A stretch of DNA of 64,000 bases, taken from the NCBI GenBank assembly GCA_910577235.1, contig CAJTMX010000016.1:30780-94779 (forward strand), given 5' to 3'. The notes under the pieces were generated by a model. The model did not search any database, was not told the DNA's origin, and saw only the letters and a program-made list of their open reading frames with translations. This stretch comes from an uncultured Acetatifactor sp. (lineage in GTDB: Bacteria; Bacillota; Clostridia; Lachnospirales; Lachnospiraceae). A program made the position numbers and the translations under genes. Shown piece after piece: positions 24,270-32,394 of the stretch (positions are counted from its first letter, which is position 1; every line of letters starts with the position of its first letter).

Positions 24270-25832
24270 ATGGATGCAAGTGTTATTATCGGTTGTGCTA
24301 TTACAGCGGTAATCTGTATCCTTGTGACTGCGATTGTCACGGCGGTTGTTACTTCTGCTTATCAGAAGAAGGTAACGGCATCCACCATCGGCAACGCGGA
24401 GGACAAGGCCAGAGAGATTATCGATGAGGCCCTCAAGACTGCGGAGACCAAGAAACGCGAATCGCTGCTTGAAGTCAAGGAAGAGTCCATTCGTACCAAG
24501 AATGAGCTGGACAAGGAGATTAAGGAGCGCAGAGCGGAGGCGCAGCGTTATGAGCGCAGGGTTCAGCAGAAAGAGGAAAACATCGATAAAAAAGCTGATG
24601 CCATCGAAAAGCGAGAAGCAAACTTGACTGCCCGTGAGGAATCCTTAAACAAGCTTAAGGAAGAAGTTTCCAAGCTTAACGAGCAGAGAGTACAGGAACT
24701 GGAAAGAATTTCCGGATTAACCTCTGAACAGGCGAAAGACTACTTATTGAAAATTGTTGAAGATGAAGTGAAGCATGAAACGGCCGTGATGATCAAGGAT
24801 ATGGAGAGTCGGGCCAAGGAAGAAGCAGACAAGAAAGCAAAGGAATATGTGGTATCTGCGATCCAGAGATGTGCGGCAGACCATGTCTCTGAAACCACTA
24901 TTTCTGTTGTACAGCTTCCTAATGATGAGATGAAAGGACGTATTATTGGTCGCGAGGGACGTAATATCCGTACCTTGGAGACCATGACCGGTGTGGATTT
25001 GATCATTGATGATACACCGGAGGCAGTTATTCTGTCGGGCTTTGACCCGATCCGCCGTGAGGTGGCCCGGATCGCTCTGGAGAAACTGATCGTTGACGGC
25101 CGTATACATCCTGCCAGAATCGAAGAGATGGTGGAGAAAGCTCAGAAGGAAGTTGAAGTGATGATCAAGGAGGAAGGTGAGGCCGCTACTCTGGAAGTGG
25201 GAGTTCACGGTATTCATCCCGAACTGATCAAACTTCTGGGAAGAATGAAGTTTAGGACCAGCTATGGACAGAACGCATTAAAACATTCTATTGAGGTGGC
25301 TCAGCTGTCAGGTTTACTTGCAGCCGAGATGGGATTGGATGTGAGATTGGCTAAGCGGGCCGGTCTGCTGCATGATATTGGTAAGGCAGTGGATCATGAG
25401 ATGGAAGGTTCCCATATTCAGCTAGGTTCCGAGCTTTGTAGGAAATACAAGGAGAATGCTACCGTTATCAATGCCGTGGAATCCCATCATGGCGATGTGG
25501 AGGCCACTTCCCTGATTGCGTGTATTGTACAGGCTGCTGATACAATCTCTGCCGCAAGACCGGGGGCCAGAAGGGAAACTCTGGAAACCTATACCAGCAG
25601 ATTAAAACAGTTAGAAGAAATAACCAACAATTTCAAGGGAGTAGACAAGTCTTTTGCTATTCAGGCAGGTCGTGAAGTTCGAGTGATGGTGGTACCTGAG
25701 CAGATTACCGATGCGGATATGGTGCTGCTGGCTCGCGATATCTCTAAGCAGATAGAGGCGGAGCTGGAATATCCCGGACAGATCAAAGTCAATGTGATCC
25801 GTGAATCTCGTGTGATTGATTACGCGAAATAA
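24270..25832 (+). CDS. rny: Ribonuclease Y
   Basis: A 520-aa membrane-anchored endoribonuclease that starts decay of most mRNAs in Firmicutes. The order is complete: an N-terminal transmembrane helix (about 4-27, VIIGCAITAVICILVTAIV), a long coiled coil rich in E, K and R (about 35-205), a KH domain (about 210-270, with GRIIGREGRNIRTLE), and an HD hydrolase domain (about 335-430, with HDIGKAVDHE, the metal-binding HD pair). Start ATG is preceded by AAGGAGGT. It has its own promoter and terminator. Confidence 0.97.
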   Translation: MDASVIIGCAITAVICILVTAIVTAVVTSAYQKKVTASTIGNAEDKAREIIDEALKTAETKKRESLLEVKEESIRTKNELDKEIKERRAEAQRYERRVQQKEENIDKKADAIEKREANLTAREESLNKLKEEVSKLNEQRVQELERISGLTSEQAKDYLLKIVEDEVKHETAVMIKDMESRAKEEADKKAKEYVVSAIQRCAADHVSETTISVVQLPNDEMKGRIIGREGRNIRTLETMTGVDLIIDDTPEAVILSGFDPIRREVARIALEKLIVDGRIHPARIEEMVEKAQKEVEVMIKEEGEAATLEVGVHGIHPELIKLLGRMKFRTSYGQNALKHSIEVAQLSGLLAAEMGLDVRLAKRAGLLHDIGKAVDHEMEGSHIQLGSELCRKYKENATVINAVESHHGDVEATSLIACIVQAADTISAARPGARRETLETYTSRLKQLEEITNNFKGVDKSFAIQAGREVRVMVVPEQITDADMVLLARDISKQIEAELEYPGQIKVNVIRESRVIDYAK

Positions 25833-25862
25833 TGAAAACCAGTGACAAAAATTTATTAATCT

Positions 25863-25892
25863 AAAAGAGTTCCGCTTGCGGGGCTCTTTTTT
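25863..25892 (+). terminator. Intrinsic terminator after rny
   Basis: A 13-bp stem (AAAAGAGTTCCGC with GCGGGGCTCTTTT, two G-U pairs) with a very short loop, ending in six T. Confidence 0.85.
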
Positions 25893-25916
25893 CTGGGATT
25901 CTTTTGAAAAAAACTC

Positions 25917-25945
25917 TTGTCTATTGAGAAAAATTGTAGTAATAT
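25917..25945 (+). promoter_or_regulatory. Possible promoter of the aminotransferase gene
   Basis: TTGTCT at 25917-25922, 17-base spacer, TAATAT at 25940-25945; roughly 100 bases before the start codon. Confidence 0.45.
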
Positions 25946-26046
25946 ATACGGGATGTATGATTGTATACAATTATCCAATCATATTTCTTCCGGGATTGTT
26001 GAAATTCCATTAAGATGTTAAGTGTAGAAAGGCTGGGTTTAAAGAC

Positions 26047-27336
26047 ATGGAGAGGAAGGCTTATAGGGAGTTAAGCAGAGAAGAGTTGCAGCAGCTGCAT
26101 GTACAGCTGACAAAGGAATATGAAGACGCAAAGTCCAAGGGATTGCAGCTGGATATGTCCAGAGGGAAGCCCGGTGTGTCACAGTTGGATATGGGTATGG
26201 ATATTTTTGACGTACTGAATTCCCAGAGCGACATGAAAAGTATGGAGAATGTGGATGTGCGCAACTACGGCGTGCTGGATGGCCTGACGGAGGCTAAGCA
26301 TATGATGGCGGATATCATGGGCGTATCTGCAGACCATGTGATCGTCTGCGGCAATGCAAGCCTTACCATAATGTATGATACGGTATCCAGATCCATGACG
26401 CACGGCGTTATGGGGGAGATGCCTTGGTGTAAGCTGGATAAGGTAAAGTTTCTCTGCCCCGTGCCCGGATATGACAGGCACTTTGCGATCACCGAGCATT
26501 TCGGTATTGAGATGATCAATGTGCCCATGACTCCCCAGGGACCTGATATGGATTTGGTGGAGAAACTTGTGAGTGAAGATGAGAGCATCAAGGGAATCTG
26601 GTGTGTGCCCAAGTACTCCAATCCCCAGGGCTATAGTTACAGTGATGAGACTGTCCGGCGTTTTGCGGCATTAAAGCCTGCGGCCAGGGATTTTCGGATC
26701 TTCTGGGACAATGCCTACGCGGTACATCATCTGTATGAGGACAGACAGGATGAGATATTGGAGATATTGAGCGAGTGTGAGAAAGCCGGTAATCCGGATA
26801 TGGTATATGAGTTTGCCTCCACCTCCAAGATCAGTTTTTCGGGAGCCGGTGTGGCGGCTATTGCTGCCTCCAAGGGAAATCTGGAATTCATCAGAAAGTC
26901 CATGACGATCCAGACTATCGGATATGACAAGATCAATCAGTTGCGGCATGTGCGCTATTTCAAGGACTTTGAGGGTATCAAGGCGCATATGAGAAAACAC
27001 GCGGCAATCATGCGGCCCAAGTTTGAGGCGGTGCAGGAAGTGTTGGAGAAGGAACTGCTTGGGTTGGAGATCGGCAGTTGGACGAAACCCGTCGGCGGCT
27101 ATTTCATCTCCTTTGACGCCATGGAAGGCTGCGCGAAGGCAATTGTGGCAAAGTGTAAGGAGGCGGGCGTTACGCTGACCGGGGCCGGAGCTACCTATCC
27201 CTACGGCAAGGACCCCAGGGACAGTAATATCCGCATAGCCCCATCTTTCCCCACACCTGAGGAGATGGCCATGGCTACGGATCTGTTTGTACTCTGTGTG
27301 AAACTGGTCAGCGTGGAGAAATTGTTGGCGGCCTGA
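26047..27336 (+). CDS. PLP-dependent aminotransferase (MocR-like class I branch)
   Basis: A 429-aa fold-type I pyridoxal-phosphate enzyme. Substrate-binding DMSRGKPGVSQLDMG near residues 36-50, the NYGVLDGLTEAK phrase, CVPKYSNPQGY (PLP-stabilising NPxG block) and ASTSKISFSGAG, whose Lys should form the Schiff base with PLP, are visible. The pattern belongs to the aminotransferase branch often annotated as aspartate or alanine-glyoxylate aminotransferase in Clostridia (Aminotran_MocR). There is no N-terminal winged-helix domain, so this is an enzyme and not a MocR regulator. The amino-acid substrate is not certain. It is monocistronic. Confidence 0.82.
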   Translation: MERKAYRELSREELQQLHVQLTKEYEDAKSKGLQLDMSRGKPGVSQLDMGMDIFDVLNSQSDMKSMENVDVRNYGVLDGLTEAKHMMADIMGVSADHVIVCGNASLTIMYDTVSRSMTHGVMGEMPWCKLDKVKFLCPVPGYDRHFAITEHFGIEMINVPMTPQGPDMDLVEKLVSEDESIKGIWCVPKYSNPQGYSYSDETVRRFAALKPAARDFRIFWDNAYAVHHLYEDRQDEILEILSECEKAGNPDMVYEFASTSKISFSGAGVAAIAASKGNLEFIRKSMTIQTIGYDKINQLRHVRYFKDFEGIKAHMRKHAAIMRPKFEAVQEVLEKELLGLEIGSWTKPVGGYFISFDAMEGCAKAIVAKCKEAGVTLTGAGATYPYGKDPRDSNIRIAPSFPTPEEMAMATDLFVLCVKLVSVEKLLAA

Positions 27337-27381
27337 CTCATACCGGGTATAGGAGAGTGCAAAAAAATGATGTAACAATAG

Positions 27382-27409
27382 AATGATAAAATGGCGGCTA
27401 GACATACGT
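27382..27409 (+). promoter_or_regulatory. Possible sigma-E-type promoter before spoIIM
   Basis: AATGATA at 27382-27388, 14 bases, and CATACGT at 27403-27409 resemble the sporulation sigma-E consensus (-10 CATACANT). spoIIM is a sigma-E gene in Bacillus, which makes this plausible, but the match is partial. Confidence 0.3.
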
Positions 27410-27480
27410 AAGGTATGAGACATTACCCCATAGCATATATATAGAGTGTCCATAATTCTATATAGGCGGACAGGTGGGGT

Positions 27481-28068
27481 ATGGGTTTGAAGGCAATCAA
27501 TAAGCAGCTGATCGTGTTTATAATCGGAGTATGCAGCGGGATCTTACTCGCCAATTTGGTTAAAAGTGAATTGCTGTCGGGAACGGAATTTTTGGGTGAC
27601 AATGCCTTGTTGCAGGCACGTTATGCCGTGATCGACAGTAGTTCACTTTTTCTGTCTCTGCTGTGGCAGAGACTGGGGGAGGCCACTTTATTCATCCTGC
27701 TGTCCACCACGTTTTTGGGTTTGGCAGCAGTATGGTTCTATACGTGCCGCTACGGATTTTCTATGGGCCTTTTGCTGGTTGCGCTGTTTTCCGAACATGG
27801 GATCAAGGGTATATTTTTGTTGGCTGTAGGTTTGCTCCCGCAAGCGCTTATCTATGTGCCGACATGGGTATTTTTGTTCGCGCTGGGGGAGAGGACCTGT
27901 AGGCGGCTCTATTATATGAACGGCAACGAAGGCCTGGGGGGCCTAAAACGTATAGGAATGCGCCTTTCGGCCCAGGCGGGACTTCTTCTGTTTGTACTGG
28001 CTGTGGGCTGCTGGCTGGAGGCATATGTAAATCCCTGGCTGTTACGTCTGGTTCTGAAACTGTTTTGA
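27481..28068 (+). CDS. spoIIM: Stage II sporulation protein M
   Basis: A 195-aa membrane protein with five hydrophobic segments and short loops, matching the SpoIIM family, which together with SpoIID and SpoIIP (the latter encoded at 47630) drives engulfment of the forespore through septal peptidoglycan degradation. Family features include an N-terminal transmembrane helix (FIIGVCSGILLANLV), the segment YGFSMGLLLVALFSEHGIKG and GLLPQALIYVPTWVF. Start ATG follows AGGTGGGG. As in Bacillus, a XerD-type gene lies next to it. Confidence 0.88.
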   Translation: MGLKAINKQLIVFIIGVCSGILLANLVKSELLSGTEFLGDNALLQARYAVIDSSSLFLSLLWQRLGEATLFILLSTTFLGLAAVWFYTCRYGFSMGLLLVALFSEHGIKGIFLLAVGLLPQALIYVPTWVFLFALGERTCRRLYYMNGNEGLGGLKRIGMRLSAQAGLLLFVLAVGCWLEAYVNPWLLRLVLKLF

Positions 28069-28183
28069 GACATTCCGTAATACTTTGCTCATGTACTGGC
28101 AAATCTGCGTGTAAATGACTATAACTAAAGTGGAATAATATTCAAAAGCAATTTGCAGTGGCACAAGGTCGCGTCAGTCGAAA

Positions 28184-28212
28184 TTGACATGGAATTTCGC
28201 GGATGTTATAAT
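28184..28212 (+). promoter_or_regulatory. Sigma-A promoter of the XerD-like gene
   Basis: TTGACA at 28184-28189, 17-base spacer, TATAAT at 28207-28212; a full consensus match. Confidence 0.75.
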
Positions 28213-28305
28213 CAGTAAGACACATTTGTACCCCGCTATGTCTCCTGTGGCGGCTTTATGAAAAACGTGCATTATGGAGATCCGAAACATAAAGGAAATA
28301 CATAT

Positions 28306-29190
28306 ATGGAAGAACAGATAGAACAATTTGTGATCTACTTACAGCAGGTCAAAGGCTTGTCCGGCAATACGGTGGATTCCTACAGGCGGGATCTGTGCCA
28401 TCTGGAACAGTATCTAAAAAAAGTGCAGGGGATAACGGATTTACGCGAGACAACTCCCTGCCATCTGGAGGAGTATTTTCAAATGCTGGGCAGGGAAAAA
28501 AAGGCGTCTACCGTATCCCGGCGTATGTCCTCAGTTCGGGCTTTTTATCGCTATATGGTAAAGATGTACCTGATAAAAGAGGATATCTCAGAACGGTTAC
28601 AGATTCCCAGACAGGAACAGGATATGCCGGAGGCTCTTACCGTGGAGGAGGTCAGGCTGCTTATGGAGCAGCCTTTGGGGGACAGGCCCAGGCAGCAGCG
28701 GGACCGGGCGATACTGGAACTGCTGTATGCCACGGGCATCAATGTGTCGGAGTTGATCGCGCTGAAGATCTCTGATGTGAATCTTCGGCTGGGTTTTTTA
28801 CATTGCAAAGTGAGTGGCGGAAAGCGGGTTATTCCCTTTGGCAACCATGCCAGATCGGCCCTGCTGGAATATATGGACAAGGGACGGGAAACGCTGCTGG
28901 CAGATATTCGTAGCGATATCCTGTTTGTAAATTACAGCGGGCGTGCAATGAGTCGTCAGGGAGTGTGGAAGATGGTCCGCGGATACGGGAAAAAGGCAGA
29001 GATACAAAAAGAGGTGACTCCCCACAGCCTGCGGTATGCCTTTGCCGTGCACCTGATAGAGAACGGTGCGGATCTGCGGAGCGTGCAGGAGATGATGGGG
29101 TATTCTGATATGGGGGCTATACAGAAACTGGCGGCCGCCTACCGTCACAATGCCAGAGAGGAATATGTCCTGGCACATCCAAGAGAATGA
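28306..29190 (+). CDS. XerD-like tyrosine recombinase lacking key catalytic residues
   Basis: A 294-aa protein with the full XerC/D layout: SAM-like N-terminal domain (MEEQIEQFVIYLQQVKGLS onward) and C-terminal catalytic fold from about residue 110. The start at 28306 follows AAAGGAAA; an in-frame ATG at 28258 would add 16 atypical residues. Catalytic positions are changed: the first Arg (GLRVSEL in XerD) is Asn146 (GINVSEL); the His/Trp of LGHSD is Tyr266 (MGYSD); and the nucleophile Tyr of TTQIY is Leu275 (AIQKL), with the nearest Tyr four residues later. HSLR (His240, Arg243) is kept. The frame is intact and promoter-driven, so it is likely a protein that binds DNA but does not cut it. Position after spoIIM matches the usual xerD locus. 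Confidence 0.85.
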   Translation: MEEQIEQFVIYLQQVKGLSGNTVDSYRRDLCHLEQYLKKVQGITDLRETTPCHLEEYFQMLGREKKASTVSRRMSSVRAFYRYMVKMYLIKEDISERLQIPRQEQDMPEALTVEEVRLLMEQPLGDRPRQQRDRAILELLYATGINVSELIALKISDVNLRLGFLHCKVSGGKRVIPFGNHARSALLEYMDKGRETLLADIRSDILFVNYSGRAMSRQGVWKMVRGYGKKAEIQKEVTPHSLRYAFAVHLIENGADLRSVQEMMGYSDMGAIQKLAAAYRHNAREEYVLAHPRE

Positions 29191-29203
29191 TACACATAAT
29201 AAA

Positions 29204-29254
29204 ATAAGAAGTTCCATGCTTGCCGCAAAGGTCGGTTCGCATGGAACTTCTTTT
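29204..29254. terminator. Bidirectional terminator between XerD-like and DAHP synthase genes
   Basis: Perfect 14-bp inverted repeat at 29206-29219 and 29239-29252 (AAGAAGTTCCATGC and its complement), with A/T runs on both sides; it serves two converging genes. Confidence 0.85.
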
Positions 29255-29286
29255 GTTTATCACGGTCCATCGTATTTCTGTCAGGC

Positions 29287-30315
29287 TTATTCATATTCTG
29301 CCAGATCAAATATCAGTCTTTCCGTGTCCAGCCATCCCAGGCAGGGGTCGGTGATGGATTTGCCATAGATTCCGCCGCCCACTTTCTGACAGCCTTCTTC
29401 AATATAGCTTTCCACCATGACTCCCTTGACCAATCTGTGAATGTCGGCGTTAAGTTTGCGGCTGTGCATAACTTCCTTGACAATGCGGATCTGCTGGGCA
29501 AACTGCTTGTTGGAGTTGGAGTGATTGGAGTCTATGATGCAGGCCGGATTCTTGAGATCCATCTTGCCGTACATCTCCATCAGGCGGTTTAGGTCTTCAT
29601 AGTGGTAGTTGGGGGTACTGTTGCCGTGTTTGCTGGTGGCTCCCCGCAGTACAGTGTGGGCCAGGTCGTTGCCGCTTGTCTGCACCGACCAGCCCCGGTA
29701 GATAAAGGAGTGGGGGTGCTGGGCAGCGTACACGGAGTTCAGCATCACGGAAAAATCACCGCTGGTGGGGTTTTTCATCCCTGCGGGAACGTCAAAGCCG
29801 CTGACTGTGAGACGGTGCTGCTGGTCTTCCACGGAGCGTGCGCCGATGGCTACATAGGATAGGATATCGGATACATAGCCCCAGTTATCTGGGTACAGCA
29901 TTTCGTCCGCGGCAGTCAGGCCGGTTTCTTTTATGGCTCTTATATGCATTTTTCGCATGGCGATCAGCCCGGCAAGAAAATCCTCCTGTTTCTGAGGATC
30001 AGGCTGGTGTATGATTCCCTTGTAGCCCTCTCCGGTGGTACGGGGCTTGTTGGTGTAAATCCTGGGAATCAAGATCAGCTTATCGGATACTTTATCGTTC
30101 AGCGCCGCAAGACGGTTTACATAATCACATACGGAATCTTCGTTGTCGGCGGAACAGGGGCCGATGATCACCAGCAGCTTATTGCTCTTTCCGGTAAGCA
30201 CCTCCCGTATCTCCCGGTCACGTTCCTCCTTGCGCCGTGCCAGCGCTTGGGGGAGAGGATACCCGGACCGGATCTCATCCGGGGTAGGTAATTTTTCATT
30301 AAAAATGAAACCCAT
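29287..30315 (-). CDS. 3-deoxy-7-phosphoheptulonate synthase (DAHP synthase, class I)
   Basis: A 342-aa enzyme joining phosphoenolpyruvate and erythrose-4-phosphate, the first step of aromatic amino-acid synthesis. It is the AroF/G/H-type class I enzyme: LPTPDEIRSGYPL at the N terminus, VIIGPCSADNED, IPRIYTNKPRTTGEGYKG (PEP-binding KPRT), GARSVEDQQHR and the metal-binding IDSNHSNSNK. The start I choose, 30315 (MGFIFNEK), is preceded by AGAAAGG; the open frame runs 23 codons further up but through the -10 region. Single gene with its own promoter. N-terminal residues suggest feedback control, but the effector is not predictable. Confidence 0.93.
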   Translation of the reverse strand: MGFIFNEKLPTPDEIRSGYPLPQALARRKEERDREIREVLTGKSNKLLVIIGPCSADNEDSVCDYVNRLAALNDKVSDKLILIPRIYTNKPRTTGEGYKGIIHQPDPQKQEDFLAGLIAMRKMHIRAIKETGLTAADEMLYPDNWGYVSDILSYVAIGARSVEDQQHRLTVSGFDVPAGMKNPTSGDFSVMLNSVYAAQHPHSFIYRGWSVQTSGNDLAHTVLRGATSKHGNSTPNYHYEDLNRLMEMYGKMDLKNPACIIDSNHSNSNKQFAQQIRIVKEVMHSRKLNADIHRLVKGVMVESYIEEGCQKVGGGIYGKSITDPCLGWLDTERLIFDLAEYE

Positions 30316-30366
30316 TGTATTTTCAGACCTTTCTGTAATTTTTATGATTTCTCTTAAGCAGTACCC

Positions 30367-30395
30367 ATTATAGTACAACGGCAAAAATATGGCAA
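30367..30395 (-). promoter_or_regulatory. Promoter of the DAHP synthase gene
   Basis: Reverse strand: TTGCCA (complement of 30390-30395), 17-base spacer, TATAAT (complement of 30367-30372). Confidence 0.7.
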
Positions 30396-30405
30396 GCGTT
30401 TTGTA

Positions 30406-31764
30406 CTATTTTCCGCGCCAGCTGCGCCGCCACAGACATCCCAGATAGAGTACGCATTGCAGGATCTGGCTGACCAGTATTCCGTACAGGTATCCCTGAA
30501 TGCCCAGATGGGGCACTGTCATCAGGATGAATGCCAGTCGCACCAGCAGGGAGGTAACATTGATCAGAAACAGGCGTCCGGCCATTCCAAGCCCCTGCAG
30601 GATGCTGGACAGGGTGGTGTCCAGATAGAGGAAAGGGCAGATCAGGCTTAAGGAGCGTATAAAATGCCCGGCCAGGGGACTTCGATATAGACCTTCCCCC
30701 AAGAGCCGTCCGGTGAGCAGGAAAAGGCCCATGCAGGAAAAGCCCAACAGAAAACAGTATTTTACTGTGCGCAGGATGGCCCGGCGGATGCCCTCATCGT
30801 CTCCCCGGGCATAACTCTCGGAGATCATGGGCAGCAACATGACGGACACGGAACCGGTCAGCGCGTTGGGGAAAAAGATCATCGGAAAGGCCATGCCGGT
30901 GAGTACACCGTATACGCTGAGGGCCGTGGCGTTGTCATAGCCGTAGCTGCGCAGTCCGGCGGGAATGGAAACCGACTCCACGCTTTGCAGGAGATTGAGC
31001 ACAATCCGGTTTGCGGTGAGAGGGATTACCATTCCCAACAGCTGCGCGTAGCCGAAAGCGTTAGAGGGATGCCGCCCGGGAGCGGCCGCCTGCCGGAAAC
31101 GGTGATACCACGCCGCCGCCAGAGCAGCCAGCATGGAACAGCCTTCCCCTATTGTCAGACCAAGAACCGCCACATTGATGGAGGGGGTATGCCCCTGGGC
31201 CATTATGGAGGCGGAGACAAGATAGACACAGGCCACCCGGCAGCATTGTTCCAAAAGCTGTGTGCCCGCAGGCACCCCCGCCTTTTTAATACCGTAAAAA
31301 TATCCGTTGATACAGGCGTGGATGGCGCTCAAAGGAACGGAGGGGGCCAGGATGCGGATCATGGAGGCTGTCCTGGGTTCCCGGAGCAGACTCACCGCGA
31401 TGAAATCGCTGCCCATATAGAGCGCCGCCGTGCAGGCGAGAGACAGGGGAACCGTCAGGATCAGCCCCATCACCATTGGGCGGCGGGAGGGGAACTGGGT
31501 GTTTTCAAGCCCTGCCTGGGCAGCTACAAATTTGGAGATGGCAGTCTGAAACCCTGCGGCAGTGAGAGAGAAGGACAGGGCCAGCACGGGAGACAGCAGC
31601 TGATAGATCCCCATTCCCTCCTCGCCGAACAGGCGGGACAGATAGATACGGTAAAAAAATCCGATGATCCGGGTGATCAGCCCGGTAACGGTCAGTATGG
31701 CGGTACCCATGATAAGCGGATGCCTGGTATGGGGCCGAAAACGGGTTTTGGCGGAGCTTGGCAT
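30406..31764 (-). CDS. SpoVB-like flippase (MOP superfamily), second copy
   Basis: A 452-aa membrane protein with about 12-14 hydrophobic helices, of the polysaccharide-biosynthesis / SpoVB family. The start has LIMGTAILTVTGLITRIIGF and YRIYLSRLFGEEGMGIYQLL, the typical helix 1-2 signature. It is about 100 residues shorter than the protein at 12618 and differs clearly from it, so this is a paralogue, not a recent duplicate. By size and N-terminal pattern it fits the mother-cell SpoVB (cortex precursor export) a little better than the other, but this is only inference. Start is preceded by AAGAGG. It lies upstream of DAHP synthase on the same strand, with the latter's promoter between them. 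Confidence 0.85.
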   Translation of the reverse strand: MPSSAKTRFRPHTRHPLIMGTAILTVTGLITRIIGFFYRIYLSRLFGEEGMGIYQLLSPVLALSFSLTAAGFQTAISKFVAAQAGLENTQFPSRRPMVMGLILTVPLSLACTAALYMGSDFIAVSLLREPRTASMIRILAPSVPLSAIHACINGYFYGIKKAGVPAGTQLLEQCCRVACVYLVSASIMAQGHTPSINVAVLGLTIGEGCSMLAALAAAWYHRFRQAAAPGRHPSNAFGYAQLLGMVIPLTANRIVLNLLQSVESVSIPAGLRSYGYDNATALSVYGVLTGMAFPMIFFPNALTGSVSVMLLPMISESYARGDDEGIRRAILRTVKYCFLLGFSCMGLFLLTGRLLGEGLYRSPLAGHFIRSLSLICPFLYLDTTLSSILQGLGMAGRLFLINVTSLLVRLAFILMTVPHLGIQGYLYGILVSQILQCVLYLGCLWRRSWRGK

Positions 31765-32120
31765 GGAATTCCTCTTATCCGTTTGTTTTCTTAATTTATA
31801 TTGCGGGATTGTCTTTGCTATGCGTAGTAGTTATTTTTCACAGGGGAGCCGGTGCGGGACGCTCCGGAGGGATACATTTTCTTCCGCGTCCATTATAGCC
31901 AGATCGGAAACGCTGCCGGCACCGGAGCTCTGACATCTATGTATCTTGTCAAATGCGGAATAGGGCGTTCTTTCAGAACTCCGATTTAATAGCTCCTTAT
32001 GTAATAGTTGCCAGGCACCTGTATTTTCAGACGGCCTGTCCTAAATGATTATTTATATGGAGCATCACATTGTAAAGGGGAGTAATGCAGTGCGGAGAAT
32101 TCTGCAAGAAATCTGAGAAG
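31765..32120. other. Intergenic region without recognisable gene
   Basis: Between the flippase start and the cysteine-desulfurase promoter I find no supported gene, tRNA or terminator. Short open frames here are antisense or out-of-context extensions of neighbours. Confidence 0.5.
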
Positions 32121-32149
32121 TTGACAGAACTTGGCAGTCGTGTTATATT
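32121..32149 (+). promoter_or_regulatory. Promoter of the cysteine desulfurase transcript
   Basis: TTGACA at 32121-32126, 17-base spacer, TATATT at 32144-32149. It leaves a long 5' leader of about 240 bases before the gene. Confidence 0.7.
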
Positions 32150-32203
32150 AAATCTTAGTAAAATGCTAGGAATTAAACGTTGATTCCAGAAAGCCCTTTT
32201 TTA

Positions 32204-32377
32204 TGCATGTGCACTAAGATGATCGGATATGCAACACATAGGTTCAGGGTGTTTGAAGGAATCATGGAATTGTACAGCAAGTTCCCGAAGGGGGGCGCTG
32301 AACGATATCCGTGCACTTGCGGTGGGATATCATTCATGTGCAGTGTATGTTGTAAGAATATACGGAACACGGATTAA
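32204..32377 (+). CDS. Possible cysteine-rich leader ORF before cysteine desulfurase
   Basis: A 57-codon frame (in-frame ATG at 32204, possible TTG start at 32180) in the long leader, ending 17 bases before the GTG start of the desulfurase gene. Its last third is rich in cysteine (PCTCGG, FMCSVCCKN: five Cys in about 15 residues). No strong ribosome-binding site is seen. It could be a small metal-binding protein, a cysteine-sensing leader peptide or chance. Confidence 0.25.
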   Translation, partial: CMCTKMIGYATHRFRVFEGIMELYSKFPKGGAERYPCTCGGISFMCSVCCKNIRNTD

Positions 32378-32394
32378 GTACAGGAGGAATTACG

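Noticed and set aside
27403..27450. Additional sporulation promoters before gpr and sigK
   Set aside because: No convincing -35/-10 pair for sigma-G (gpr) or sigma-E (sigK) could be fitted with correct spacing; only the spoIIM candidate was kept at low confidence.
30985..31794. 269-codon forward frame opposite the second flippase
   Set aside because: Antisense shadow, rich in His, Gly and Arg, no start signal; the flippase is complete on the reverse strand.
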